A DNA stretch of 64,000 bases from Streptomyces qinglanensis. GTDB taxonomy: Bacteria; Actinomycetota; Actinomycetes; Streptomycetales; Streptomycetaceae. The translations under genes and the position numbers were made by a program. Positions 1 to 8,416 of this stretch are shown piece by piece. Location: assembly GCF_900111245.1 (NCBI RefSeq), contig NZ_FOGO01000013.1, positions 133,384-197,383 on the forward strand, written 5' to 3'. The notes below the pieces were generated by a model. That model ran no database searches. It saw nothing but the letters and a program-made list of their open reading frames with translations, and was not told where the DNA came from. Position 1 is the first letter of the stretch. Each line of letters opens with the position of its first letter.

Positions 1-1
1 C

Positions 2-850
2 CGCCGCTGGAACCCGAAGATGAAGCGCTTCATCTTCACCGAGCGCAACGGCATCTACATCATCGACCTGCTCCAGTCGCTGTCGTACATCGACCGCGCC
101 TACGAGTTCGTCAAGGAGACCGTCGCCCACGGCGGCTCCATCATGTTCGTCGGCACCAAGAAGCAGGCCCAGGAGGCCATCGCCGAGCAGGCCACCCGCG
201 TGGGCATGCCCTACGTGAACCAGCGCTGGCTCGGCGGCATGCTCACCAACTTCTCGACGGTCTACAAGCGGCTGCAGCGCCTCAAGGAGCTGGAGCAGAT
301 CGACTTCGAGGACGTGGCCGCCTCCGGTCTCACCAAGAAGGAGCTGCTGGTCCTCTCCCGCGAGAAGGCCAAGCTGGAGAAGACCCTCGGTGGTATCCGC
401 GAGATGCAGAAGGTGCCCAGCGCCGTCTGGATCGTGGACACCAAGAAGGAGCACATCGCGGTCGGCGAGGCGCGCAAGCTCAACATCCCGGTGGTGGCGA
501 TCCTCGACACCAACTGCGACCCCGACGAGGTCGACTACAAGATCCCGGGCAACGACGACGCGATCCGCTCCGTCACCCTGCTGACCCGCGTGATCGCCGA
601 CGCCGTGGCCGAGGGCCTCATCGCCCGTTCGTCCGGCGGCTCCGGCGAGGGCAAGGGCGAGAAGGCCGCCGGTGAGCCGCTGGCCGAGTGGGAGCGTGAC
701 CTCCTCGAGGGCGAGAAGGCCGCCGAGAAGCCCGCCGAGGCCGAGGCCGAGAAGCCCGCCGAGGCCGAGGCCGAGGCCCAGCCCGCCGCTGAGGCTGCCG
801 AGGCCGCCGAGGGCGAGCAGGCGGCGGCCCCCGCCGAGCAGCAGGGCTGA
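2..850 (+). CDS. rpsB: 30S ribosomal protein S2 (5' truncated by window edge)
   Basis: Structural protein of the small ribosomal subunit. The reading frame is already open at base 2 (RRWNPKMKRFIF), so the true start lies upstream of the window and the ATG at base 20 is internal. S2 hallmarks are visible: an RFIFTERNGIYIIDL segment, GTKKQAQEAI, VNQRWLGGMLTNF and IPVVAILDTNCDPDEVDY. The last 80 or so residues form an acidic Ala/Glu/Pro tail, common in actinobacterial S2, and include a perfect 24-bp tandem duplication at 725-772. It lies 147 bp upstream of tsf, the usual rpsB-tsf pairing, with two hairpins between them. Confidence 0.98.
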   Translation, partial: RRWNPKMKRFIFTERNGIYIIDLLQSLSYIDRAYEFVKETVAHGGSIMFVGTKKQAQEAIAEQATRVGMPYVNQRWLGGMLTNFSTVYKRLQRLKELEQIDFEDVAASGLTKKELLVLSREKAKLEKTLGGIREMQKVPSAVWIVDTKKEHIAVGEARKLNIPVVAILDTNCDPDEVDYKIPGNDDAIRSVTLLTRVIADAVAEGLIARSSGGSGEGKGEKAAGEPLAEWERDLLEGEKAAEKPAEAEAEKPAEAEAEAQPAAEAAEAAEGEQAAAPAEQQG

Positions 851-855
851 CCCAC

Positions 856-878
856 GGCCCACGTGGATCACGTGGGCC
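856..878 (+). terminator. hairpin just after rpsB
   Basis: Perfect 10-bp stem (GGCCCACGTG pairs with CACGTGGGCC) with a 3-nt loop, starting 5 nt after the rpsB stop. It has no T run, which is typical for high-GC actinobacteria. Together with the next hairpin it could act as a partial terminator or as a 3'-end stabiliser between rpsB and tsf. Confidence 0.55.
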
Positions 879-894
879 CACAGGTCTGCGGTGG

Positions 895-923
895 GACGGC
901 GGGGGCCGGGTGCCCCCGCCGTC
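895..923 (+). terminator. second rpsB-tsf intergenic hairpin
   Basis: Perfect 12-bp stem (GACGGCGGGGGC pairs with GCCCCCGCCGTC) with a 5-nt loop. It sits 75 bp upstream of the tsf start, so it probably attenuates rather than abolishes read-through into tsf. That would let S2 be made in excess of EF-Ts. The attenuation role is inference. Confidence 0.65.
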
Positions 924-997
924 CAGCCGTGAGCTGAGCCGGTCCCGTGTGACTCCGAACCAACCTCACCGACTTTCCGAGAAGAGATTCACAGACC

Positions 998-1834
998 ATG
1001 GCGAACTACACCGCCGCCGACGTCAAGAAGCTCCGGGAGCTGACCGGCGCCGGCATGATGGACTGCAAGAAGGCGCTGGACGAGGCCGAGGGCAACGTCG
1101 ACAAGGCCGTCGAGGTTCTGCGCGTCAAGGGCCAGAAGGGCGTGGCCAAGCGCGAGAGCCGCACCGCCGAGAACGGCGCGGTCATCACCCGCATCGCCGC
1201 CGACAGCGCCACCGGCGTGCTGGTCGAGCTCAAGTGCGAGACGGACTTCGTTGCCAAGGGTGAGAAGTTCCTCGCCGCAGCCGAGGCCATCGCCGCGCAC
1301 ATCGAGGCCACCTCCCCGGCCGACATCGACGCGCTGCTCGCCTCCGAGATCGAGTCGGGCAAGACCGTGCAGGCGTACGTCGACGAGGCCAACGCAAGCC
1401 TCGGCGAGAAGATCGTGCTGGACCGCTTCGCACAGTTCTCCGGTGCCTTCGTCGGCTCCTACCTGCACCGCACCAGCCCGGACCTGCCCCCGCAGGTCGG
1501 TGTGCTGGTCGAGCTGGACGCGGCGAACGAGGAGATCGCCAAGGACGTCGCGCAGCACATCGCCGCCTTCGCCCCGGCGTACCTGACCCGCGAGGACATC
1601 CCGGAGGAGACGGTCGCCAACGAGCGCCGCATCGCCGAGGAGACCGCCCGCGAGGAGGGCAAGCCCGAGGCTGCCCTGCCGAAGATCATCGAGGGCCGGG
1701 TCAACGGCTTCTTCAAGGAGAACACCCTCCTGGACCAGCCTTTCGCCAAGGACAACAAGAAGTCCGTGCAGAAGGTCCTGGAAGAGGCCGGTGTCTCGCT
1801 GAAGCGCTTCGCCCGCTTCCGCGTCGGCGCCTGA
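998..1834 (+). CDS. tsf: Translation elongation factor Ts
   Basis: Guanine nucleotide exchange factor that regenerates EF-Tu-GTP in the cytoplasm. The 278-aa product opens with the UBA-like N-terminal domain (LRELTGAGMMDCKKALDEA, about residues 10-30). It then has the conserved CETDFVAKGE motif (about residues 80-88) that contacts EF-Tu, followed by the dimerisation and core domains. Length fits actinobacterial EF-Ts. The ATG start follows a GAGAAGAGA stretch about 10 nt upstream. Gene order rpsB-tsf-pyrH-frr is the classical bacterial arrangement. Confidence 0.98.
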   Translation: MANYTAADVKKLRELTGAGMMDCKKALDEAEGNVDKAVEVLRVKGQKGVAKRESRTAENGAVITRIAADSATGVLVELKCETDFVAKGEKFLAAAEAIAAHIEATSPADIDALLASEIESGKTVQAYVDEANASLGEKIVLDRFAQFSGAFVGSYLHRTSPDLPPQVGVLVELDAANEEIAKDVAQHIAAFAPAYLTREDIPEETVANERRIAEETAREEGKPEAALPKIIEGRVNGFFKENTLLDQPFAKDNKKSVQKVLEEAGVSLKRFARFRVGA

Positions 1835-1956
1835 GGACCCCCGTTCCCGACGCACCCCGCGGCCGGTTCTGCTCGCTCGGGGGTGGAGCACACCGGGTAG
1901 TGCGCACGGAACCGGCACGGGCCCGATAAGGTCGGGCACAGGGCAGTTGTGACGAG

Positions 1957-2005
1957 GAGGCCATTGCCGCAGAGGGAACCGCGAGGATCCGACGGCAATG
2001 GCCTC
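1957..2005 (+). terminator. perfect 13-bp stem between tsf and pyrH
   Basis: Left arm GAGGCCATTGCCG (1957-1969) pairs perfectly with CGGCAATGGCCTC (1993-2005) around a 23-nt loop. The right arm is followed by TTTCG. It lies 26 nt upstream of the pyrH ATG. It may be the tsf terminator, or a 5'-leader structure of pyrH that brings the pyrH ribosome binding site close to the stem base. Confidence 0.7.
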
Positions 2006-2031
2006 TTTCGTATGTGCACGAGGAGATCTCC

Positions 2032-2787
2032 ATGAGCAGCAATGACACCGACAACGACAGCGACGGCCGACGGCGCTTCCTGCTGAAGCTCTCCGGCGAG
2101 GCGTTCGCCGGTGGCGGCGGACTCGGTGTCGATCCCGACGTCGTGCACAAGATGGCCCGGGAGATCGCCTCGGTCGTCCAGGACGGGGCCGAGATGGCCG
2201 TCGTCATCGGCGGCGGCAACTTCTTCCGGGGCGCCGAGCTCCAGCAGCGCGGCATGGACCGGGCGCGCTCGGACTACATGGGCATGCTCGGCACCGTGAT
2301 GAACTGCCTGGCGCTCCAGGACTTCCTGGAGAAGGAAGGCATCGACTCGCGGGTGCAGACCGCCATCACGATGGGGCAGGTCGCCGAGCCCTACATCCCG
2401 CTCCGCGCCATCCGCCACCTGGAGAAGGGCCGCGTCGTCATCTTCGGCGCCGGTATGGGGATGCCCTACTTCTCGACCGACACCACGGCCGCCCAGCGTG
2501 CTCTGGAGATCAACGCCGAGGTGATGCTCATGGGCAAGAACGGCGTGGACGGCGTCTACGACTCCGACCCGGCGCGCAACCCCGCGGCGGTGAAGTTCGA
2601 CGCGCTCGAGTACGGCGAGGTCATCACCCGCGATCTCAAGGTCGCCGACATGACCGCGATCACACTCTGCAGGGACAACAAGCTGCCGATCCTCGTCTTC
2701 GAGCTGCTGGCCGAAGGCAATATCGGCCGCGCCGTCAAGGGTGAGAAGATCGGCACCCTGGTCAGCAATCAGGGCACCCGGCCCTGA
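2032..2787 (+). CDS. pyrH: Uridylate kinase (UMP kinase)
   Basis: Phosphorylates UMP to UDP in pyrimidine nucleotide synthesis as a cytoplasmic hexamer of the amino-acid kinase fold. The 251-aa product shows LLKLSGEAFAG at the phosphate-binding N-terminus and VIGGGNFFRGAEL. GAGMGMPYFSTDTTAAQRA and the nucleotide-binding region with KNGVDGVYDSDPA follow. The ATG at 2032 is chosen because GAGGAG sits 6 nt upstream. A GTG at 2014 is in frame but would begin before that SD. The N-terminus (SSNDTDNDSDGRRR) is a short variable extension, as in other actinobacteria. Confidence 0.97.
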   Translation: MSSNDTDNDSDGRRRFLLKLSGEAFAGGGGLGVDPDVVHKMAREIASVVQDGAEMAVVIGGGNFFRGAELQQRGMDRARSDYMGMLGTVMNCLALQDFLEKEGIDSRVQTAITMGQVAEPYIPLRAIRHLEKGRVVIFGAGMGMPYFSTDTTAAQRALEINAEVMLMGKNGVDGVYDSDPARNPAAVKFDALEYGEVITRDLKVADMTAITLCRDNKLPILVFELLAEGNIGRAVKGEKIGTLVSNQGTRP

Positions 2788-3070
2788 CCGGCCCCGGCCC
2801 GGGCCCCGCCCCTGACTCCGGAGCCGTACCCGGCATTGGCCCGGTCGGCGGATCCGCGGGTCCGGCGGGACGGCCGGCCACGGGTCCGGAGGTGCCGGCG
2901 GCAACATCGTCGCGCCGGAACGGCCCGGTACGGGGATGGACAACAGCCTGCCGGTCGGACACCGTGCAGGCAGCAGGGCATCGCGGGGGCCGGGGCGGCC
3001 CGCGGGGCGGCCGTCAGCTCACAGCCCCGGATGAAGCAGTCAGGCTCATTCATCGAACCAGGAGCACGTG

Positions 3071-3628
3071 GTGATCGAAGAGACCCTCCTCGAAGCCGAG
3101 GAAAAGATGGAGAAGGCGGTCGTCGTCGCCAAGGAGGACTTCGCCGCTATCCGCACCGGCCGTGCGCACCCGGCGATGTTCAACAAGATCGTGGCCGAGT
3201 ACTACGGCACGATGACGCCGATCAACCAGCTCGCGTCGTTCTCCGTACCGGAGCCCCGGATGGCGGTGGTCACTCCGTTCGACAAGAGCTCGCTGCGCAA
3301 CATCGAACAGGCCATCCGCGACTCGGACCTGGGCGTCAACCCGTCGAACGACGGCCATATCATCCGGGTGACATTCCCCGAGCTGACCGAGGAACGCCGC
3401 CGGGAGTACATCAAGGTCGCCAAGGCCAAGGGCGAGGACGCCAAGATCGCCATCCGGAGCATCCGGCGCAAGGCCAAGGAGGCCATGGACAAGGCCATCA
3501 AGGACGGCGAGGTCGGTGAGGACGAGGGCCGCAGGGGCGAGAAGGAACTCGACGACACCACCTCCAAGTACGTCGCACAGGTGGACGAGCTGCTCAAGCA
3601 CAAGGAGTCCGAGCTGCTCGAAGTCTGA
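3071..3628 (+). CDS. frr: Ribosome recycling factor
   Basis: Splits post-termination ribosomes together with EF-G. The 185-aa product matches the family length. It has the two-domain RRF pattern: a three-helix bundle including DFAAIRTGRAHPAMF, a beta domain with TPINQLASFSVPEPRM, and VAKAKGEDAKIAIRSIRRKA in the long helices. Two adjacent GTG codons (3068 and 3071) are possible. The second is preferred because AGGAG (3060-3064) is then 6 nt away. The 283-bp gap after pyrH suggests its own promoter, though none is clear. cdsA follows 39 bp downstream, so the two are probably co-transcribed. Confidence 0.97.
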   Translation: MIEETLLEAEEKMEKAVVVAKEDFAAIRTGRAHPAMFNKIVAEYYGTMTPINQLASFSVPEPRMAVVTPFDKSSLRNIEQAIRDSDLGVNPSNDGHIIRVTFPELTEERRREYIKVAKAKGEDAKIAIRSIRRKAKEAMDKAIKDGEVGEDEGRRGEKELDDTTSKYVAQVDELLKHKESELLEV

Positions 3629-3667
3629 GCCCACCGTCCCAAGGTCCGAGGTCGAAGGCTGCTATCT

Positions 3668-4846
3668 GTGAACGACTCATCCTGGGGAGCGCCGCAACCG
3701 GACGCGGGCTACTGGGGCCCTCCCGAACAGGGCTCCGCCGCTCCCGCGGCGATGCCCCGCCCGGGCGATGGTCCGGTGTCCGCCCACGACGTGAGCGTCC
3801 CCGTGCACGATGTGGGCGGCGACGCGTCGCAGACTCGGCGTATGCCCATTGCACCCGACCCCGGGAGCCCCGGTGACGCCGGAGACGGCCGTGACGGCCG
3901 GCGCCGCCCCGATGGCCCCGGCCCCACAGATCCCACCGGTCCCTCCGGTGCGCGGCACGGCCAGGACGGGCCGGAACCGCAGCACACCCCACGGCGGCCC
4001 GAAGCGCCCGCGGCTGCGGAGGGGGGCAGGAAGCGCGCCGGGCGGGACCTGCCCGCGGCGATAGGGGTCGGTCTGGGCCTCGGCGTCGTCATCCTGGCCG
4101 CGCTGTTCTTCTACAAGCCGGCCTTCCTCGGAGTCATCGTGCTGGCGGTCGTCGTCGGGCTCTGGGAACTGGCCTCGCGGCTGCGGGAGCGCAAGGAGAT
4201 CCAGGTCCCGCTGGTGCCGCTGGCACTCGGCGGCGCGGCCATGACGGTCGCCGGCTATCTGCGGGGCGCGGAGGGCGCCTGGATCGCCATGGCGCTCACG
4301 GCTCTGGCCGTGCTGGCCTGGCGCATGACGCAGCCTGCGGCCGACTACCTGCGGGATGTGACGGCGGCTCTCTTCGCTGCCTTCTACGTGCCCTTCCTCG
4401 CCACCTTCGTCGCCCTGATGCTGGCCGCGGACGACGGACCCTGGCGGGTGCTGACGTTTTTGATCCTCACGGTGGTCAGCGACACCGGTGCCTACGCGGT
4501 GGGCTGGCGATTCGGACGGCACAAGCTCGCCCCCCGGATCAGCCCCGGCAAGACCCGGGAGGGACTGGTCGGCGCGGTGGCCTTCGCCATGGCGGCGGGT
4601 GCCCTGTGCACACAGTTCCTGATCGACGACGGGCGCTGGTGGCAGGGTCTGCTGCTGGGCCTCGCGGTCGCGGTCAGCGCCACCCTGGGCGATCTGGGCG
4701 AGTCGATGATGAAGCGGGACCTGGGCATCAAGGACATGGGAACCCTGCTGCCCGGGCACGGCGGCATCATGGACCGGCTCGACTCGCTGCTGCCGACCGC
4801 GCCCGTGGTCTGGCTGCTGCTGGTGGTCTTCGTCGGCGCGGGCTGA
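3668..4846 (+). CDS. cdsA: Phosphatidate cytidylyltransferase (CDP-diglyceride synthase)
   Basis: Integral membrane enzyme making CDP-diacylglycerol from CTP and phosphatidic acid, the branch point for phospholipids. The 392-aa product has about 130 residues of Pro/Gly/Asp-rich cytoplasmic N-terminus, common in streptomycetes but absent from enterobacterial CdsA. About eight hydrophobic segments follow from AAIGVGLGLGVVILAALFF onward. The C-terminal family signature is clear in SATLGDLGESMMKRDLGIKD and GTLLPGHGGIMDRLDSL. The GTG start follows GAAGG about 11 nt upstream. Being next to frr is a common bacterial arrangement. Confidence 0.95.
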   Translation: MNDSSWGAPQPDAGYWGPPEQGSAAPAAMPRPGDGPVSAHDVSVPVHDVGGDASQTRRMPIAPDPGSPGDAGDGRDGRRRPDGPGPTDPTGPSGARHGQDGPEPQHTPRRPEAPAAAEGGRKRAGRDLPAAIGVGLGLGVVILAALFFYKPAFLGVIVLAVVVGLWELASRLRERKEIQVPLVPLALGGAAMTVAGYLRGAEGAWIAMALTALAVLAWRMTQPAADYLRDVTAALFAAFYVPFLATFVALMLAADDGPWRVLTFLILTVVSDTGAYAVGWRFGRHKLAPRISPGKTREGLVGAVAFAMAAGALCTQFLIDDGRWWQGLLLGLAVAVSATLGDLGESMMKRDLGIKDMGTLLPGHGGIMDRLDSLLPTAPVVWLLLVVFVGAG

Positions 4847-4909
4847 ATCCGCCCCGCGCGAGAGGTCCGGCGCAGAAGGCCGGGCGTGGGAGATCCGGCG
4901 AGCGCCCAT

Positions 4910-4938
4910 GCCCGTACACGCGGGTGCGGAGTACGGGC
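4910..4938 (+). terminator. weak hairpin after cdsA
   Basis: 8-bp perfect stem (GCCCGTAC pairs with GTACGGGC) with a 13-nt loop, 64 nt past the cdsA stop. It separates cdsA from the convergent VOC gene. It is the only paired element I see in this 283-bp gap. Confidence 0.35.
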
Positions 4939-5129
4939 GCCAGGTGTGTCCATGTCCCGGCGGTGCCGCATGCTCGGCGCCGGTCGGGAGCACCGGCCGC
5001 CGGGGACCCTGCTGCGTGGGAGGGGGAGCGAGCCCGCCCACGCGTCCGCCGCGGCGGCCGAGGAACGCGGGACGCGGTGCGTGACCCCGCCGGTCAGGGC
5101 GTGGCCACGGTGGGCCGGGGCGCTGGACC

Positions 5130-5867
5130 TCACATCGGGGTGAGCACGCAGAACTCGTTGCCCTCCGGATCGGCGAGGACCGTCCAGGACACGTCGCGCT
5201 GGCCGACGTCGATGTCGGACGCGCCGAGCGCCCGCAGCCGCGCCACCTCCGCCGCCTGGTCGTCACCGGGGTAGGGGCGCAGGTCGAAGTGGATGCGGTT
5301 CCAGCAGGTCTTCGGGTCGGAGCTGCGGAGGAATTCGAGGTACGGGCCGATTCCTTGCGCCGAGCGCAGCACCGCCTTCTCGTCGGTCACCTCGTGCACG
5401 GTCCAGTCCATCGCCTCGCCCCAGAAGCGGGCCATCGCCTGCGGGTCCGCGCAGTCGACCGCCACCGCGGCCATCGGCCCGGTGTCCCGGTAGACCTCCC
5501 GGGGCTCCAGCACGCAGAACTCGTTGCCTTCCGGGTCGGCCAGGACCGTCCAGGGGACATCGCCCTGCCCCACGTCGGCGGGTGCCGCCCCGAGTTCCTC
5601 GAGGCGGGCGGTCAGATGCGCCCGGTGGGCGGCAGAGGCGGTGGCGAGATCGATGTGCACCCGGTTCTTCCCCGTCTTGGCTTCGGGGACGCGCAGGACG
5701 TCCACGCAGAGGGCGACGGGGTCGGGGTAGGTGAAGCCCGGGGGCTCGACATTGGTCACCTCCGGTCCGTCGTCGACGACGGACCAGCCGAGCGCCGCGG
5801 CCCAGAAGCGGCCGAGTGCGGAGTTGTCCTGCGCCTTCATCGCAATCTGTACCAGCCGCGTCGCCAT
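5130..5867 (-). CDS. VOC (glyoxalase/bleomycin-resistance fold) protein with two repeats
   Basis: 245-aa protein made of two vicinal-oxygen-chelate domains (about residues 1-125 and 130-245). Each ends in nearly the same WTVLADPEGNEFCVL motif, preceded by VGQGDVP or VGQRDVS. The family includes glyoxalases, dioxygenases and antibiotic-binding proteins, and the substrate cannot be told from sequence. The similarity holds at the DNA level (about 5142-5207 and 5508-5573), pointing to an internal duplication. The ATG (bases 5867-5865) begins MATRLVQIAMKAQD, the usual start for this subfamily. It is divergent from rlmN. Confidence 0.85.
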   Translation of the reverse strand: MATRLVQIAMKAQDNSALGRFWAAALGWSVVDDGPEVTNVEPPGFTYPDPVALCVDVLRVPEAKTGKNRVHIDLATASAAHRAHLTARLEELGAAPADVGQGDVPWTVLADPEGNEFCVLEPREVYRDTGPMAAVAVDCADPQAMARFWGEAMDWTVHEVTDEKAVLRSAQGIGPYLEFLRSSDPKTCWNRIHFDLRPYPGDDQAAEVARLRALGASDIDVGQRDVSWTVLADPEGNEFCVLTPM

Positions 5868-6069
5868 GCCGCTGATCCTAGGCCCATCCGGTCCGGGCCC
5901 CTCGGCACCGTGCGCAGGACGCCCGGCCCTCCGCCGCCCCCCCGCACCAGGCAGGGCTGCTCCCCGGGCCGTGCCGCGCTGCGCCGACGGCCGCCGACGG
6001 GGAGCTGCCTGCCGGCCCCCACCCGCTGACCAGCGGCCCGCCAAAATGATCTGCGACACTGGTACGGCT

Positions 6070-7176
6070 ATGCCTGCACCCGGAGAACTCACGTTCGTCG
6101 CCCCGCGCGGCGCCAAGAAGCCGCCCCGCCACCTCGCCGATCTCGCTCCTGAGGAGCGCCGTGCGGCGGTCGAAGAGCTCGGCGAGAAGCCCTTCCGCGC
6201 CAAGCAGCTCTCGCAGCACTACTTCGCGCGGCTGGCGCACGACCCGCAGCAGTGGACCGACATCCCGGCCGCTGCCCGCGAGAAGCTGGCGTCCGGGCTG
6301 CTGCCCGACCTGATGAGTGTGGTGCGGCACATCAGCTGCGACGACGACGCCACGCGCAAGACGCTGTGGCGGCTGCACGACGGGACGCTCGTGGAGTCGG
6401 TCCTGATGCGGTACCCGGACCGGGTCACCATGTGCATCAGCTCGCAGGCCGGCTGCGGGATGAACTGTCCGTTCTGCGCCACGGGCCAGGCCGGTCTGGA
6501 CCGGAATCTGAGCACCGCGGAGATCGTCCACCAGATCGTCGACGGGATGCGCGCCCTGCGGGACGGCGAGGTGCCGGGCGGACCGGCGCGGCTGTCGAAC
6601 ATCGTCTTCATGGGGATGGGCGAGCCGCTGGCCAACTACAAGCGGGTGGTCGGCGCCATCCGTCGGCTGACCGACCCCGAGCCGGACGGCCTCGGGCTGT
6701 CCCAGCGCGGTATCACCGTCTCCACGGTGGGGCTCGTGCCCGCGATGCTGCGCTTCGCCGACGAGGGCTTCAAGTGCCGGCTGGCGCTCTCCCTGCACGC
6801 GCCCGACGACGAACTGCGGGACACCCTGGTGCCGGTCAACACCCGGTGGAAGGTGCGCGAGGTGCTCGACGCCGCCTGGGAGTACGCGGCCAGGTCCGGG
6901 CGCCGGGTCTCCATCGAGTACGCGCTGATCAAGGACATCAACGACCAGGCGTGGCGTGCGGATCTGCTGGGCCGGCTGCTCAAGGGCAAGCGGGTGCACG
7001 TCAACCTCATCCCGCTCAACCCGACGCCCGGCTCCAAGTGGACCGCCTCCCGGCCCGAGGACGAGGCCGCGTTCGTGCGGACGCTGGAGTCGCACGGTGT
7101 ACCCGTGACCGTACGGGACACCCGGGGTCAGGAGATCGACGGTGCGTGCGGCCAGCTCGCGGCGACCGAACGCTGA
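6070..7176 (+). CDS. rlmN: 23S rRNA (adenine2503-C2)-methyltransferase
   Basis: Radical-SAM enzyme that methylates C2 of A2503 in 23S rRNA, and A37 of some tRNAs in other bacteria. The 368-aa product has the [4Fe-4S] motif CGMNCPFC (C129, C133, C136). It also has the GEPLANY segment and a C-terminal Cys (about C360, in DGACGQL) that takes part in the ping-pong methyl transfer. The ATG at 6070 begins MPAPGELTFVAPRGAKK, matching the family's usual N-terminus in Streptomyces. An in-frame ATG 24 nt upstream is less likely. No strong SD is visible, so the mRNA could be leaderless or weakly initiated. Confidence 0.96.
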   Translation: MPAPGELTFVAPRGAKKPPRHLADLAPEERRAAVEELGEKPFRAKQLSQHYFARLAHDPQQWTDIPAAAREKLASGLLPDLMSVVRHISCDDDATRKTLWRLHDGTLVESVLMRYPDRVTMCISSQAGCGMNCPFCATGQAGLDRNLSTAEIVHQIVDGMRALRDGEVPGGPARLSNIVFMGMGEPLANYKRVVGAIRRLTDPEPDGLGLSQRGITVSTVGLVPAMLRFADEGFKCRLALSLHAPDDELRDTLVPVNTRWKVREVLDAAWEYAARSGRRVSIEYALIKDINDQAWRADLLGRLLKGKRVHVNLIPLNPTPGSKWTASRPEDEAAFVRTLESHGVPVTVRDTRGQEIDGACGQLAATER

Positions 7177-7234
7177 CGCCTGACTGGTAGTGTTCGAACG
7201 GGCCGCCCGGTGCGGCCCACACAACCGAACAGCC

Positions 7235-7334
7235 GACAGGGGAGCGCTCACAGCGCTGAGAGTGCGGCCGTACGCCCCGTACGTGCCGCAGACCCTCGAA
7301 CCTCGCCCGGGTCATGCCGGGTAGGAAGTCGATG
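7235..7334 (+). ncRNA. TPP (THI-box) riboswitch
   Basis: The region carries the conserved thiamine-pyrophosphate aptamer elements in order. GACAGGGGAGCGC comes first, then GCTGAGAGTGCGG (pyrimidine-sensing arm), GACCCTCGAACCT, and CCGGGTCATGCCGGGTAGGAAGT (pyrophosphate arm and 3' strand). It directly precedes the thiamine ABC transporter operon. The AGGAAG inside the 3' conserved element (7323-7328) is the only SD for thiB, 11 nt from its ATG. TPP binding should therefore block translation initiation directly. That mechanism is inferred from the layout. Confidence 0.93.
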
Positions 7335-7339
7335 CACTG

Positions 7340-8416
7340 ATGAAGAAGCACGCGCGGCGGGCTGCCGCCGCAACCACCGCTGTCCTCACCCTCGCAGTTC
7401 TGGCCACCGCCTGCGGCGGCTCGGACGACAGCGCCGACTCCAAGACCGTCACCCTCGTCACCCACGACTCGTTCGCCGTCTCGAAGTCCGTGCTGAAGGA
7501 CTTCGAGAAGCGCAGCGGCTACAAGGTCGAGGTGCTGCGCGGCGGCGACGCGGGTGCCGCCGTCAACCAGGCAGTGCTCAACAAGGGCAACCCGCAGGGC
7601 GACGTCTTCTTCGGCGTCGACAACACGCTCCTCTCCCGCCCGCTGGACAAGGGCGTCTTCGCCCCCTACGAGGCCGAGGGCCTGGCGAAGGTGCCCGAGC
7701 GGCTGCAGGCGGACCCGGAGAAGCACCGGGTCACCCCGGTGGACACCGGCGACGTGTGCGTCAACTACGACCGCCGGTGGTTCGCCGACAAGAAGCTCGA
7801 CCCGCCGCGTACCCTGCAGGACCTGGCGAAGCCCCGCTACAAGGACCTGCTGGTGACCGAGGACGCCGCCAACTCCTCTCCCGGCCTGGCGTTCCTGCTG
7901 GCGAGCGTCGCCGAGTTCGGCGAGGACGGCTGGCAGGACTACTGGAAGAAGCTGCGCGCCAACGGGGCCGAGGTCGCCGGGAGCTGGGAGCAGGCGTACA
8001 ACGACCGCTTCAGCGGCTCCCGCGAGGGCAAGGGCAAGGGCGACAAGCCGCTGGTCGTCTCCTACGCCTCCAGCCCGCCCGCCGAGGTCATGGGCGAGAA
8101 GAACCCGCCCGAGCAGGCGCCGACCGGCGTGGCCAAGGGGACCTGCTTCCGGCAGACCGAGTACGCCGGACTGCTCCGCGGTGCGAAGAACACCGAGGGC
8201 GGGCAGGCGCTGCTGGACTTCCTGCTCAGCAAGCGGTTCCAGGAGGATCTGCCGCTGAAGATGTTCGTCAACCCGGTCCGCGAGGACGCCCGGCTGCCGG
8301 AACTGTTCACCAAGTACGGCGAGACCGTGGACGACCCCGCCACCGTCGCCCCGCGGAAGATCGCGGAACACCGTGAGCAGTGGATCAAGACGTGGACGTC
8401 GCTCGCCGTGAAGTAG
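7340..8416 (+). CDS. thiB: Thiamine ABC transporter substrate-binding lipoprotein
   Basis: Extracellular thiamine-binding component of an importer. The 358-aa product starts with a lipoprotein signal (MKKHARR, a hydrophobic stretch, then LATAC with Cys25 as the lipidated residue). The periplasmic-binding fold is of the ThiB/TbpA type: VTLVTHDSFAVSKSVLKDFE, GGDAGAAVNQAVL, DVFFGVDN, NYDRRWF and TVDDPAT. The upstream TPP riboswitch supports thiamine over other ligands. The stop overlaps the next gene by about 37 nt, so translation of thiP is likely coupled. Confidence 0.94.
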   Translation: MKKHARRAAAATTAVLTLAVLATACGGSDDSADSKTVTLVTHDSFAVSKSVLKDFEKRSGYKVEVLRGGDAGAAVNQAVLNKGNPQGDVFFGVDNTLLSRPLDKGVFAPYEAEGLAKVPERLQADPEKHRVTPVDTGDVCVNYDRRWFADKKLDPPRTLQDLAKPRYKDLLVTEDAANSSPGLAFLLASVAEFGEDGWQDYWKKLRANGAEVAGSWEQAYNDRFSGSREGKGKGDKPLVVSYASSPPAEVMGEKNPPEQAPTGVAKGTCFRQTEYAGLLRGAKNTEGGQALLDFLLSKRFQEDLPLKMFVNPVREDARLPELFTKYGETVDDPATVAPRKIAEHREQWIKTWTSLAVK

